Shown here piece by piece: positions 40,317 through 49,612 of a DNA stretch of 64,000 nt (positions are counted from its first letter, which is position 1; each line of letters starts with the position of its first letter). This DNA is from Desulfurivibrio sp044068515. GTDB lineage: Bacteria; Desulfobacterota; Desulfobulbia; Desulfobulbales; Desulfurivibrionaceae. Where the stretch lies: positions 1 to 64,000 of the forward strand of contig NZ_JBIPKI010000006.1 in the NCBI RefSeq assembly GCF_044068515.1, written 5' to 3'. Position numbers and translations under genes: made by a program. Under the pieces are notes generated by a model, which saw only the letters and a program-made list of their open reading frames with translations, made no database searches and had not been told where the DNA came from.

Positions 40317-41647
40317 AACAGGGCCTGAATGGGGGCGGGCCGGTCGTTGATTTCCAACTCGCCCTCCTGGTAACGAAGGCTGAAGCTGACCAGGTCGCTG
40401 CCGTCCGGGGGCGGCAGATAGCCCCGGCGCCGCAGGGCCGCCAGCGGATCCCTTCCCCGGTCCGTTAAGTCAGGGCCGGGATTGGCTCCGGGCTCGGGCT
40501 GCGGCCACTGCTGGTAGTCCGCGAACATGTTTTCCGGCAGGGTTTCCGGGGCCTTAGCTTCCGCTTCCAGGCGCAGGCCGGAAATCAACATGATCGGATG
40601 AAAAAGCCGGGCCTCATCCCTGCCCTGATAGGCCAGACGCAGGCGGCCCTCAGCGGTCCCGTGGGAAGTATCGAGCCGGAGCTCGGCGATTTCCAGGACC
40701 GGGGACTTGCCCAGCAGCCGGGGCAGGGCTTCCACCAGGGTTTGGGCGACGGCAGGCGGGATTTCCCGGCCCCCTCCGCCCCCCAGCAATTGCGGCCACC
40801 AGGGGGCCACCCCCAGCAGTTCCCCGCCCGCCCGCTGATCAAGATTGCGCCAGGCAATTTCCAGCTTCAAGGGCCCATGTTCGCTGCCGCCGGTATGGAT
40901 CCGGCTCAGCACCATTTGCTGGCTGCCTGCCAGGGTCCCGCCTCCCGCCCCGTCATCCTCCCGCCGATAGTTGAAAAGCAGGCTGATTCCCTTGATTTCC
41001 AGTAAGCTGGGCGGCTCAGGTCCCTGGTCGGCTGACCGCAGGGCCAGACCGGGGGACCGCAGCTCGCCCCGCATGCTGTGCAGATTGGCGGGGAAGAGCA
41101 GGTGGCCCTCCAACTGCCGCCAGCTCACGGAGAGTTGCCGGGCTCCCGCTTGCCAGTCCTGGTATCCTGGTGCAAGGCGGAAAAAAGTTTCGGCCCGGCC
41201 GCCCAGAGTTATGGTCGTGTTGGCATGGAATACATTGACCGGGGCCGGGGCGGCCGCCAGCTGGCCGGGATTGGGCAGGGAAGAAGGGGCAACCAGCCGG
41301 GAGTCGATGGCGGCCAGCAGCGGTTTGAACCGATCTCCGGATCCGTGGGGGCGGCCGGCCAGCGGCAGGGGACCGTGCCAGATGCGATGGCTGATAATCA
41401 AAGGCCCAGCGGCCGGCAGCGCAAGGCGCAGTTCGGTGAGGGCCCGCGAGGAAAACCACCCCCGCCGGTATTCCAGCAGGCTGAGCTCGATTCCCGCCTG
41501 GCCGTTGAGTTCGGCCACCGTGCGGGCCATATGTTCCTCGCCCTTGATCCCCAACCAGGAGGAGGCCGCCGCCAACAGCAGCAGGGCGCTGCAAATCGGC
41601 AGGGCCAGAACCAGCAGAATTTTTCTGAACTTGGGGTGATTGGTCAT
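40295..41647 (-). CDS. DUF945 (YdgA-like) exported protein
   Basis: The 450-residue protein has one N-terminal membrane helix or uncleaved signal (ILLVLALPICSALLLLAAAS) and a long periplasmic part. The early IELSLLEYRRGWFSSRALTEL is the hallmark of YdgA/DUF945 proteins. The rest is beta-rich and repetitive in pattern. Function unknown; E. coli YdgA is inner-membrane associated. It follows the phosphotransferase-like gene by 50 bp on the same strand. Confidence 0.82.
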   Translation of the reverse strand: MTNHPKFRKILLVLALPICSALLLLAAASSWLGIKGEEHMARTVAELNGQAGIELSLLEYRRGWFSSRALTELRLALPAAGPLIISHRIWHGPLPLAGRPHGSGDRFKPLLAAIDSRLVAPSSLPNPGQLAAAPAPVNVFHANTTITLGGRAETFFRLAPGYQDWQAGARQLSVSWRQLEGHLLFPANLHSMRGELRSPGLALRSADQGPEPPSLLEIKGISLLFNYRREDDGAGGGTLAGSQQMVLSRIHTGGSEHGPLKLEIAWRNLDQRAGGELLGVAPWWPQLLGGGGGREIPPAVAQTLVEALPRLLGKSPVLEIAELRLDTSHGTAEGRLRLAYQGRDEARLFHPIMLISGLRLEAEAKAPETLPENMFADYQQWPQPEPGANPGPDLTDRGRDPLAALRRRGYLPPPDGSDLVSFSLRYQEGELEINDRPAPIQALFYLLRRS

Positions 41648-41697
41648 GGCTGGTGCCTGGGGCGTTTGTCCCGTTTAAGGCTCAATAAATGTCGATT

Positions 41698-42879
41698 TCA
41701 GGTCAGTTCGGCCATGAGCAGGCGAAATGGCCGCTCCCGGCTTTCGATGGAGGCGGTGAGCCGGAACTGGGTCAGGGCCCGGCGCAGGTTATGCTCGGGA
41801 TCGTCAGCCTTAAAATAACAGTTGCCGGCCAGATAGTCGCTGAAAAAACGCAGGCCCAGCTCGAAGGTGATCAGGCGGGCGGCATCGTAAAAACAGGCCA
41901 GATCGCCGCGGGTCAGCAAGGGCCGCATGGGCTGGCAATAACCGGCCAGCAGGGCCCGGGCCAGGTCGAGGTCGAACTCCACGGCGGCCGGATCGCCGGG
42001 GTCTTCGCCGGCTCGATTGCAGCAGGAGCGCAGGCAGTCCCCGATATCGTACTGGAGCAGGCCCGGCTTGATCGTGTCCAGGTCGATCAGCGCCAGAGCC
42101 CGGTCCTCGGTGCGGTCAAAGAGAATATTGGTGAGCTTGGGATCACCGTGGATCACCTGCTCCCGCAAGATACCCCGGGCCCGGGCCTGCTCCAGGCCGG
42201 CTACGCTGCTGCGGCGGCGGCTGATAAAATCCCGGCAAAAGCGCTGGTCGCCGGCGGCTCCGGCGGGTTCCGGCCGAGCGGCGGCGATCTGCTCGTAAGT
42301 CGCCAGCACCCAGGGAGTCACATGAAAGGCGGGCAGGGGATCGGCCAGCCGGTTTACTGGCAGATCCGCCAGCCAGGCATGAAAAAGCCCCAGGGCCGAA
42401 CCGGCGGCTCCGGCCTGTTCCTCGGTGGCGATTCGGGACAGAACCCTGCTGGGGCCGATGAAATTAAGGGCCCGCCAGCAGTTCCCCTCCTGGTCGTAGT
42501 GAAAATCCCGGCCCTGCCGGGCCGGCAGGAGACGGACGGCCTGGTGGCGCTTGCCGGCTCCGGCGCCGGCGATTTTGCCGCCCAGATGCTGGCTGACCAG
42601 GCGGAGATTACCGAGCAGCATTTCCGGCTGGGGAAATATGGCGGGGTTGAGCCGCTGCAATAAAAAATCTTCCCCTCTGCGGCGCCGGACCAGGTAACTG
42701 TCGTTGATCAGGCCTCGGCCATGGGGAGTGATGGATATAATATCGCCGGGCGGGGCGAAAAAAGCCGCCACCGAACGGGGTGAGAGGGGCAAAGTGGCGG
42801 GGCGGGATTCCTGATCGCTGTTCACAAGTTTGACAACCTCGAACCCTTCGGCATTCCGGCCCCGCGGCAACGCCGGCAT
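41698..42879 (-). CDS. Aminoglycoside phosphotransferase/choline-kinase-fold enzyme
   Basis: The protein has the APH catalytic loop VIHGDPKLTNILFD and the metal-binding LALIDLDTIKPGLLQYDIGD, with an N-terminal nucleotide-binding lobe (LINDSYLVRRRRGEDFLLQRLN). It resembles kinases acting on small hydroxyl compounds such as N-acetylhexosamine, choline or homoserine. The substrate is not clear. The annotated start (residue 1 at 42879) is doubtful; a GTG about 18 codons downstream (VNSDQESRPA) is equally possible. Confidence 0.85.
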   Translation of the reverse strand: MPALPRGRNAEGFEVVKLVNSDQESRPATLPLSPRSVAAFFAPPGDIISITPHGRGLINDSYLVRRRRGEDFLLQRLNPAIFPQPEMLLGNLRLVSQHLGGKIAGAGAGKRHQAVRLLPARQGRDFHYDQEGNCWRALNFIGPSRVLSRIATEEQAGAAGSALGLFHAWLADLPVNRLADPLPAFHVTPWVLATYEQIAAARPEPAGAAGDQRFCRDFISRRRSSVAGLEQARARGILREQVIHGDPKLTNILFDRTEDRALALIDLDTIKPGLLQYDIGDCLRSCCNRAGEDPGDPAAVEFDLDLARALLAGYCQPMRPLLTRGDLACFYDAARLITFELGLRFFSDYLAGNCYFKADDPEHNLRRALTQFRLTASIESRERPFRLLMAELT

Positions 42880-43284
42880 AAATTGCCCAAGGGCGATCGG
42901 CCCGGCGGCCCGGCATTGGACATTCTCGAAAGCGCGGGCCTTCTGGCCAGGGTAAGGAGCCGCCGGCCAGATCCCGCGGGAGACCAGCCGGGGGCCTGTT
43001 TTTTAGCGACGTCGGCCCTTTTCACTGCTTAACTATTCGCTCCTCCGATGTCAAGGCCGGAGGTCGGCCAGCCGGGATTGCCGCCCCGCTGGTGGCCCCG
43101 CCGCCTGGTGCTGCGGCAGTTCATCATGGCGCCGGCAGTGGTCCGGGAGTTATTAAATAAAGATTTTCGCGCCGGCGGCAGCAATGAGGCGGCAATAGAT
43201 TTGTGCCGCCATTAATTTTCGGCTATTCTGGCCCAATGGCAAAAGCGCGGCAGAAAATTGACCGGTACTGGCGGGAACGGCACC
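42880..43284. other. Intergenic region without a supported gene
   Basis: The 405-bp gap between the divergent kinase and hypA has no supported gene. A 55-codon frame at 43048-43215 lacks a ribosome binding site. The stretch 43150-43260 is locally AT-rich and probably holds the hyp promoter, but I see no clear -35/-10 pair. Confidence 0.5.
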
Positions 43285-43623
43285 ATGCATGAAATGTCGA
43301 TAGCCTTGAATATCGTGGAGTTGGCCGAAAAGGAAAGCCGGGCGGCCGGCGGGGCCAAGATCCGGCGGATCGAAGTGGAGGTGGGCGCCCTGGCCGGGGT
43401 GATGGAGGACGCCCTGCATTTCTGTTTTGCCGCCGCCTGTCGCGACACCCTGGCCGAGGGAGCGGAGTTGCTGATTCGGACCACGCCGGGGGAGGGCGAA
43501 TGCGTCGGTTGCCGCCAGGTCATGCCGATGACCACCAACCTGGAACTTTGCCCCGCCTGCGGCGGTCTATTGCGGATGAGGCAGGGAGCGGAACTGCGCT
43601 TGATCGCCATTGTGGTTGATTGA
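43285..43623 (+). CDS. hypA: Hydrogenase nickel-insertion accessory protein HypA
   Basis: The 112-residue protein starts MHEMSIALNIVELAEKES, with the Ni-binding His2, and has the structural zinc site CVGCRQVMPM...CPACGG (two CxxC). HypA delivers nickel with HypB to the [NiFe]-hydrogenase large subunit. The ATG at 43285 fits the invariant N-terminus; a few upstream in-frame codons are not part of the protein. First gene of hypABFCDE. Confidence 0.96.
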   Translation: MHEMSIALNIVELAEKESRAAGGAKIRRIEVEVGALAGVMEDALHFCFAAACRDTLAEGAELLIRTTPGEGECVGCRQVMPMTTNLELCPACGGLLRMRQGAELRLIAIVVD

Positions 43624-43742
43624 AACTTGGTTACATAAAAAGATTTTGCCCGGCGGCAGATCGGCCCCGGGGCTTGCCCGTAAGGTAACAGGCCAGGCTC
43701 AGGATCGCCTGGTTAAAATCCATTCCGAGAGGCTGGAAAATC

Positions 43743-44546
43743 ATGTGCGACAATTGCGGCTGTGATCACGGGCCCGATGGCGTGACGATTACCGTGGCGG
43801 GAGTGACCCGCCGGGCGGGGAAAGACGGCCAGGGCACCGGCCCCCGGTGGGAGGGCGGTGGAGCCGAGGCTGAGGGGCATGGCGATCCCGGCCGCCGGCT
43901 GCTGGTGGAAAAAGAGGTTCTGGGACAGAACAACGCCCAGGCCGCCCATAACCGGGAGCATTTCCGCCGCCATAACATCCTGGCCCTCAATTTGGTGAGC
44001 TCGCCGGGCTCCGGCAAGACCACCATCCTCGAACAAACCATTCTGCGCCTGGCCGGCTCGCTGCCGTTGGCGGTCATCGAAGGCGATCAGCAAACCGTGC
44101 TGGATGCCCAGCGCATTGAAAAAACCGGGGTGCCGGTGGCCCAGGTCAATACCGGGGCCGGCTGCCATCTCGACGCTTCCATGATCCATCGGGCCCTGCA
44201 TCGGCTTGAGCCCCCGCCCAACTCGCTCCTTTTCATCGAAAACGTCGGCAACCTGGTCTGTCCGGCGGTTTTTGATCTGGGTGAGGAGGCCAAGGTGGTG
44301 ATCATCAGCGTTACAGAGGGGGAAGACAAGCCCTTGAAGTACCCCGCCATGTTCGCCGCCGCCAAGCTCTGCCTGATCAACAAGATCGACCTGCTGCCCT
44401 ACGTCGATTTCGATCTGGAAAAATGCCGCCAGTACGCGCGCCGGGCCAACCCGGACCTGCAGTTTTGCGCCCTTTCCGCCCGCAGCGGCGAGGGCATGGA
44501 TGCCTGGCTGGCGGCGATTCGCAGCTTGATGCCCGCCGCCCGATGA
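43743..44546 (+). CDS. hypB: Hydrogenase nickel-incorporation GTPase HypB
   Basis: The 267-residue protein begins MCDNCGC, the high-affinity nickel site, then a His/Gly-rich linker and a GTPase domain with the P-loop LVSSPGSGKTTILEQ, IEGDQQTVLDAQRI, GCHLDASMI and a C-terminal NKIDLLPYV. It acts with HypA in nickel insertion. Its stop overlaps the hypF start (ATGA). A 119-bp gap separates it from hypA. Confidence 0.96.
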   Translation: MCDNCGCDHGPDGVTITVAGVTRRAGKDGQGTGPRWEGGGAEAEGHGDPGRRLLVEKEVLGQNNAQAAHNREHFRRHNILALNLVSSPGSGKTTILEQTILRLAGSLPLAVIEGDQQTVLDAQRIEKTGVPVAQVNTGAGCHLDASMIHRALHRLEPPPNSLLFIENVGNLVCPAVFDLGEEAKVVIISVTEGEDKPLKYPAMFAAAKLCLINKIDLLPYVDFDLEKCRQYARRANPDLQFCALSARSGEGMDAWLAAIRSLMPAAR

Positions 44547-47002
44547 CCCGTTGGCGCCTGCTGGTGAGCGGCATTGTCCAGGGGGTGGGGTTCAGGCCCT
44601 TTGTCTATCGCCTGGCGCGCCGCCATGGCCTGGCCGGACTGGTTCGCAACAGCCCCGCCGGGGTGGAAATGGAAATCGAGGGTCCGGCGCCGGCCCTGGA
44701 GGCTTTTGCCGCCGCCCTGGCGGGTGAATGCCCCCCCGCCGCCGTGATCGAAGAGGTGGAGCAAACCGCAATCCCTCCCCAGCAAAGTGCTGCTTTCATC
44801 ATTGAAGCCTCCGGCGCCGGCGGCCCCCCCCTGGCCGGGGTGAGCCCGGATTTGGCGGTCTGCCCGGATTGCTTGCGGGAGATGCTGGATCCGGCCGACC
44901 GCCGTTACCTATATCCTTTTATCAATTGCACCAACTGCGGCCCCCGTTACACGATCATCGAAGCGATTCCCTATGATCGTCCCCACACCACCATGCGGGC
45001 CTTTACCATGTGCCCGTCCTGCCAGGCGGAATACGACGATCCGGCCAGTCGCCGGTTCCACGCCCAGCCCAATGCCTGCCCGGCCTGCGGCCCCCGGTTG
45101 CGGCTGGCTCCGCTCCAGGAGCCGGGGCCGGATGCCGGCAATCCGGCCGACGCCGCTTTGCCCCGATCGATTTGGGCGGCGGGGGCAGAGGCGCTGGAGG
45201 CCGACGGGCGGCCAGACCAGCGGGCAGCGGTTGCTGCCGCCCGGGGCCTGTTGCGATCCGGTGGGATCCTGGCGATCAAGGGAATCGGCGGCTTTCATCT
45301 GGCGGTCAACGCGGCCGATGATGCGGCAGTGCGCCGCCTGAGGCGCCGCAAGGGCCGGGCGGCCAAGCCGCTGGCCCTCATGGTCCGGGATCTGGCCACG
45401 GCCCGGGGCCTGGTGCGGTTAAGCCCGGATGATGAACGGCTTTTGACCTCCCCGGCCCGCCCCATTGTGCTGGCCCCCAAAATCACGGTCGAGCCAGGAC
45501 CAGCCGGAACGGCACCGCCCCTGGCGGCCCCGGCGGTGGCCCCGGGCCACCAGCGCCTGGGCCTGATGCTGGCCTACGCCCCGCTCCATTATCTGCTGCT
45601 GACCGATGATCTGCCGGTGCTGGTGATGACCAGCGCCAATCGCAGCGCCGAACCGATCTGCATCGCCGACGACGAGGCCCGCCGGCGGCTGGCGGGGATT
45701 GCCGATGCCACCCTGCTCCACGATCGGCAAATCAGCCGGGGCAACGACGATTCGGTGGTCATGGGTCTGGTCGGTTTGCCTGCTCCGGCCGGGATCCCCG
45801 GTTCAACCGGCCATTTGATGATCCGCCGGGGTCGGGGCTACGCTCCCGGGCTGCTGCCGGTGGCCACCGGCGGGGCGGCGGTGCTGGCCGTGGGGGCGGA
45901 ACTGAAGAACACCGTCTGCCTGGCCGCGGCGGGCCGGGCGGTTTTAAGCCAGCATATCGGAGACTTGCAAAACCTGGAAAGTTACCGGGTCTTTGACCGG
46001 ACCATCCGCGATCTCGCCGCCCTTTTTGCCATCCGTCCGCAAGTGGTGGCGCATGATCTTCATCCCGATTATCTTTCCAGCCGCTGGGCCCGCGAGTGGG
46101 CCCAGGCCGAGGGGTTGCCCCGCCTGGCGGTTCAGCACCACCATGCCCACCTGGCCTCCTGCCTGGCGGAAAATCGGCATCCCGGTCCGGCCATCGGTGT
46201 GATTCTGGACGGCACCGGTTACGGCCCGGACCACACCATCTGGGGCGGCGAGATTCTCATCGGCGATGGCGCCGGCTACCGGCGTTACGGCCATCTTGAA
46301 ACCATGCCGTTGCCCGGGGGCGATGCCGCAGTCGCCCAGCCCTGGCGGGCCGGACTGGCCTATCTCCATCAGGCCTTTGGCGGCGAGCTGCCCGACTTGC
46401 CCTTTCTGGCCGGGCTTGGCGATCCCGCCTTGACCGGGGGCGGCGGAGGGGGACGGGCAGCGGTGGTGGCCATGCTGGAGCGCCGGCTCAACTGCCCCCT
46501 TACCAGCAGCTGCGGTCGCTTGTTTGATGCCGTGGCCGCCATCAGCGGCGGCCCGGGAATTATCAGCTATGAGGCCCAGGCCGCCATTGAATTGATGCAG
46601 GCGGGCGGCGGGATGGCGGCCCCCGCTTTTGCCTACGGGATAGAAGAACAGGGGGAAGGGATTGTACTCGGCATCCGGCCCCTGGTGCGGGATGTCGCCG
46701 CCGCGGTTGCCGCCGGGGCCGACCTGGCCATGATCAGTCGACGTTTTCATTATACTCTGGTAAAAATGTTTACCGCCGCGGTGCAACGGGCCGCCACGGC
46801 CAGCGGGATCAAAACAGTGGTACTTTCCGGGGGAGTGATGCAAAATGAAATCCTGCTGGCCGGGCTGGGGCAAGCCCTGACTGCGGCCGGTTTCGAAGTT
46901 CTGCTGCCCCGGCGTCTACCGCCCAACGACGGTTGCATTTCCTTCGGCCAGGCGGTAATCGCCCTTAACTTTGCCCAGCACGGCAAACAAGTTCAGCCCT
47001 GA
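44543..47002 (+). CDS. hypF: Carbamoyltransferase HypF
   Basis: The 819-residue protein has the full HypF order: acylphosphatase domain (LLVSGIVQGVGFRPFVYRLA, 1-90), two zinc-finger CxxC pairs (CPDCLREM, CTNCGPRYT, CPSCQAEYD, CPACGPRL), a YrdC-like domain (about 210-390) and a Kae1-like carbamoyltransferase with VQHHHAHLASCLAE and GVILDGTGYGPD. It makes the carbamoyl adenylate that HypE turns into the cyanide ligand of the NiFe(CN)2CO site. The ATG at 44543 overlaps hypB. Confidence 0.96.
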   Translation: MTRWRLLVSGIVQGVGFRPFVYRLARRHGLAGLVRNSPAGVEMEIEGPAPALEAFAAALAGECPPAAVIEEVEQTAIPPQQSAAFIIEASGAGGPPLAGVSPDLAVCPDCLREMLDPADRRYLYPFINCTNCGPRYTIIEAIPYDRPHTTMRAFTMCPSCQAEYDDPASRRFHAQPNACPACGPRLRLAPLQEPGPDAGNPADAALPRSIWAAGAEALEADGRPDQRAAVAAARGLLRSGGILAIKGIGGFHLAVNAADDAAVRRLRRRKGRAAKPLALMVRDLATARGLVRLSPDDERLLTSPARPIVLAPKITVEPGPAGTAPPLAAPAVAPGHQRLGLMLAYAPLHYLLLTDDLPVLVMTSANRSAEPICIADDEARRRLAGIADATLLHDRQISRGNDDSVVMGLVGLPAPAGIPGSTGHLMIRRGRGYAPGLLPVATGGAAVLAVGAELKNTVCLAAAGRAVLSQHIGDLQNLESYRVFDRTIRDLAALFAIRPQVVAHDLHPDYLSSRWAREWAQAEGLPRLAVQHHHAHLASCLAENRHPGPAIGVILDGTGYGPDHTIWGGEILIGDGAGYRRYGHLETMPLPGGDAAVAQPWRAGLAYLHQAFGGELPDLPFLAGLGDPALTGGGGGGRAAVVAMLERRLNCPLTSSCGRLFDAVAAISGGPGIISYEAQAAIELMQAGGGMAAPAFAYGIEEQGEGIVLGIRPLVRDVAAAVAAGADLAMISRRFHYTLVKMFTAAVQRAATASGIKTVVLSGGVMQNEILLAGLGQALTAAGFEVLLPRRLPPNDGCISFGQAVIALNFAQHGKQVQP

Positions 47003-47013
47003 AGAGGTTCTCA

Positions 47014-47316
47014 ATGTGTCTGGCGGTACCGGGAAAAGTGGTGGAAATTTTTGAGGAAAACGGCTTGAAGATGGGCCATGTCGACTATGCCGGGGCCGTG
47101 AGCCGGGCCTGTCTCGAATATGTGCCGGAAATCAAGCTGGGCGATTATACCGTGGTGCACGCCGGTTTCGCTCTTTCCATCCTCGATGAGGAAGAGGCGG
47201 CCAAAAGCTTCGATGCCTGGCGGGAACTTCAGGCCGAGGCGGATCGGCAGGGGGTTGATCTCTTCGGCCGGCCCCTGGATCCGGATGCGGCCAAGCCAAA
47301 GCGGGGCCAGGTCTGA
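47014..47316 (+). CDS. hypC: Hydrogenase assembly chaperone HypC
   Basis: The 100-residue protein starts MCLAVPGKVVEI; after Met removal the N-terminal Cys2 binds the Fe(CN)2CO precursor with HypD. The length is usual, with an acidic C-terminal tail. It starts 11 bp after hypF and its TGA overlaps the hypD ATG by one base. Confidence 0.95.
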   Translation: MCLAVPGKVVEIFEENGLKMGHVDYAGAVSRACLEYVPEIKLGDYTVVHAGFALSILDEEEAAKSFDAWRELQAEADRQGVDLFGRPLDPDAAKPKRGQV

Positions 47317-48410
47317 TGCTGAAATACCTGGATGAATACCGGGATCCTGACCTGGCCCGGCGCCTGCTGGGGGAAATTGCCGCCGTGGCGCGTCGCCCCC
47401 TGGTGATCATGGAGATCTGCGGCGGCCATACCCATGCCATCATCCGCTCCGGCATCGACCGCCTGTTGCCGGAGCAGATCGAGCTGGTGCACGGGCCGGG
47501 CTGCCCGGTTTGCGTCACTCCCGTTGAACTGGTGGACAAGGCCGTCGCCCTGGCCGGCCGGCCCGAAGTGATCTTCACCAGCTTCGGTGACATGCTGCGG
47601 GTGCCGGGAAGCCGGGAAAGCCTGGCTATGGTCCGCTCCCGGGGCGGTGATGTCCGTCCGCTTTACTCTCCCTTGGGGGCGGTCGAGCTGGCCGTGCGCC
47701 ACCCCGACCGGCAGGTGGTTTTTTTCGCGGTGGGTTTTGAAACCACCGCCCCCGGCAATGCTCTGGCGGTGCGGCAGGCCGCCCGCCTCGGGCTGGGGAA
47801 TTTCAGCCTGCTGGTCAGTCATGTCCTGGTGCCGCCGGCGATCACCGCTTTGCTGGCCAGCCCGGCAAACCGGGTCCAGGCCTTTATCGCCCCCGGCCAT
47901 GTCTGCACCGTGACCGGCCTGGAGGAATATGAAGCGATCGCCGCCGATTACCGGGTGCCCATTGTCCCGGCCGGCTTCGAGCCGGTGGATATCCTGGCCG
48001 CCATTCTGCTGCTGGTCCGGCAAGCCGAGGCCGGCCGGGCCGAGGTGGAAAATGAATACAGCCGCTCGGTGCGCCGCGAGGGCAATCCCGCCGCCCGCCG
48101 GACGGTGGCGGAGGTTTTCCAGGTCAGCGACCGGACCTGGCGCGGCCTGGGGCAAATTCCCGCCAGCGGCTTGACCCTTAGGCCGGAATTCGCCGCCTTC
48201 GACGCCGAGCAGAAATTTGACCTCTCCCCGATTCAGGCCGAGGAATCGCCCCTGTGTATCAGCGGAGCGATCCTCCGCGGCGAAAAAAAACCGCCCCAGT
48301 GCCCCGCCTTCGGCCGCCAATGCACCCCCGCCCATCCCTTGGGCGCGACCATGGTTTCCAACGAAGGGGCCTGTTCCGCCTACTTCAGCGCCCAGCGCCA
48401 CCGGTTCTGA
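47316..48410 (+). CDS. hypD: Hydrogenase formation protein HypD
   Basis: The 364-residue protein shows the HypD motifs EICGGHTHAII, HGPGCPVCVTPVEL, FFAVGFETTAP and the 4Fe-4S/C-terminal cysteine cluster CPAFGRQCTP...GACSAYF. It forms the scaffold with HypC on which the Fe(CN)2CO unit is built. It overlaps hypC by one base and precedes hypE by 71 bp. Confidence 0.96.
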   Translation: MLKYLDEYRDPDLARRLLGEIAAVARRPLVIMEICGGHTHAIIRSGIDRLLPEQIELVHGPGCPVCVTPVELVDKAVALAGRPEVIFTSFGDMLRVPGSRESLAMVRSRGGDVRPLYSPLGAVELAVRHPDRQVVFFAVGFETTAPGNALAVRQAARLGLGNFSLLVSHVLVPPAITALLASPANRVQAFIAPGHVCTVTGLEEYEAIAADYRVPIVPAGFEPVDILAAILLLVRQAEAGRAEVENEYSRSVRREGNPAARRTVAEVFQVSDRTWRGLGQIPASGLTLRPEFAAFDAEQKFDLSPIQAEESPLCISGAILRGEKKPPQCPAFGRQCTPAHPLGATMVSNEGACSAYFSAQRHRF

Positions 48411-48481
48411 GGCCCGGCCCGCTTGGCCCAAGCCCGGCGGCAAAGCCGGGCACTCAACAGCTAACCCCTTAGAGGTTGTCG

Positions 48482-49582
48482 ATGTCTTTATCCATCAAGC
48501 CGGAAGATTTCACTTGTCCCTTGCCGCAGGATAACAGCGAGACCGTCCAGTTGGCCCACGGCGGCGGCAGCCGCCTGGCCGCCGAGCTGATCGAAAAAAT
48601 GCTGGTGCCCGCCTTTGCCGACCCGGTTCTGGCCCGCCTGGAAGACCAGGCGGTGCTGAACCCGGAACTGGCCGCCGGGGAACGGCTGGCCTTCACCACC
48701 GATTCCTTCGTGGTGGATCCGCTTTTTTTCCCCGGCGGCAGCATCGGGGAACTGGCGATCAACGGTACGGTCAACGATCTGGCCATGGGCGGAGCCCGGC
48801 CCCTTTATCTTTCCGCGGCCCTGATCATCGAGGAGGGTCTGCCCCTGGAGTGGTTGCGGCGGGTGGTTGCCGCCATGAGCGCCGCCGCTTCCGCGGCCGG
48901 GGTGCGGGTGGTGACCGGGGATACCAAGGTGGTGGGCCGGGGCGCCTGCGACAAGCTTTTTATCAACACCAGCGGTATTGGGGCGGTACCGGCGGGAATC
49001 GAGTTATCCGCCGCCAACCTCAGGCCCGGTGATCAGATCATCATTTCCGGCACCATGGCCGATCACGGGATGGCGATCATGAGCTGCCGCCAGGGTTTGA
49101 GTTTTGTCGAAGCCCTGCGGAGTGATACTGCCGCCCTGGATGGCCTGGTGGCCGTCATCCTGGCGGCGGCCGGGATGGGGGGAAGGGAGAGCGGCGGACC
49201 CTCGGGGGCCCTGCGGGCGATGCGGGATCCCACCCGGGGCGGGGTTGCGGCGGTCTTGAGTGAAATGGCCCGGGCGTCGGGTGTTGGGGTGGTCATCGCG
49301 GAAGAAAGCCTGCCGGTGGCCGACCCGGTTCGGGGGGCCTGTGAAATTCTCGGCATCGACCCGCTCTTTGTCGCCAATGAAGGCAAACTGCTGGCGGTGG
49401 TAGCCCCCGAAGCAGCCGCTCCGGTGCTGAATGCCATGCGGGCCCACCCTTTGGGTCGGCAGGCGGCGATCATCGGCGAGGTGCGGGCCGCCAATCCCGG
49501 CCTGGTGGCCCTGCGCACTCTCCTGGGGCCCCACCGGATCATCGACTTGCCCGCCGGCGAACTGCTGCCCCGGATCTGCTGA
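48482..49582 (+). CDS. hypE: Hydrogenase expression/formation protein HypE
   Basis: The 366-residue protein has the AIRS/PurM fold with GELAINGTVNDLAMGGA, TGDTKVV and MRDPTRGGVAAVLSE, and ends PRIC: the invariant C-terminal Cys is carbamoylated by HypF and dehydrated to thiocyanate. It is not SelD (no N-terminal Cys/Sec selenide motif). The ATG at 48482 is preferred to a TTG two codons upstream. The last gene of the hyp cluster; no hydrogenase structural gene is in view. Confidence 0.95.
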   Translation: MSLSIKPEDFTCPLPQDNSETVQLAHGGGSRLAAELIEKMLVPAFADPVLARLEDQAVLNPELAAGERLAFTTDSFVVDPLFFPGGSIGELAINGTVNDLAMGGARPLYLSAALIIEEGLPLEWLRRVVAAMSAAASAAGVRVVTGDTKVVGRGACDKLFINTSGIGAVPAGIELSAANLRPGDQIIISGTMADHGMAIMSCRQGLSFVEALRSDTAALDGLVAVILAAAGMGGRESGGPSGALRAMRDPTRGGVAAVLSEMARASGVGVVIAEESLPVADPVRGACEILGIDPLFVANEGKLLAVVAPEAAAPVLNAMRAHPLGRQAAIIGEVRAANPGLVALRTLLGPHRIIDLPAGELLPRIC

Positions 49583-49612
49583 TCAGCGTCGCAACAGCAG
49601 GGGGAATGCTCT

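Noticed and set aside
43048..43215. 55-codon frame before hypA (MSRPEVGQPGLPPRWWPRR)
   Set aside because: No ribosome binding site, no recognisable fold, and composition like the surrounding non-coding DNA.
48482..49582. HypE-like gene as selD (selenophosphate synthase)
   Set aside because: It shares the AIRS fold, but ends with the HypE-specific PRIC cysteine and follows hypD; the N-terminal Cys/Sec selenide motif is absent.
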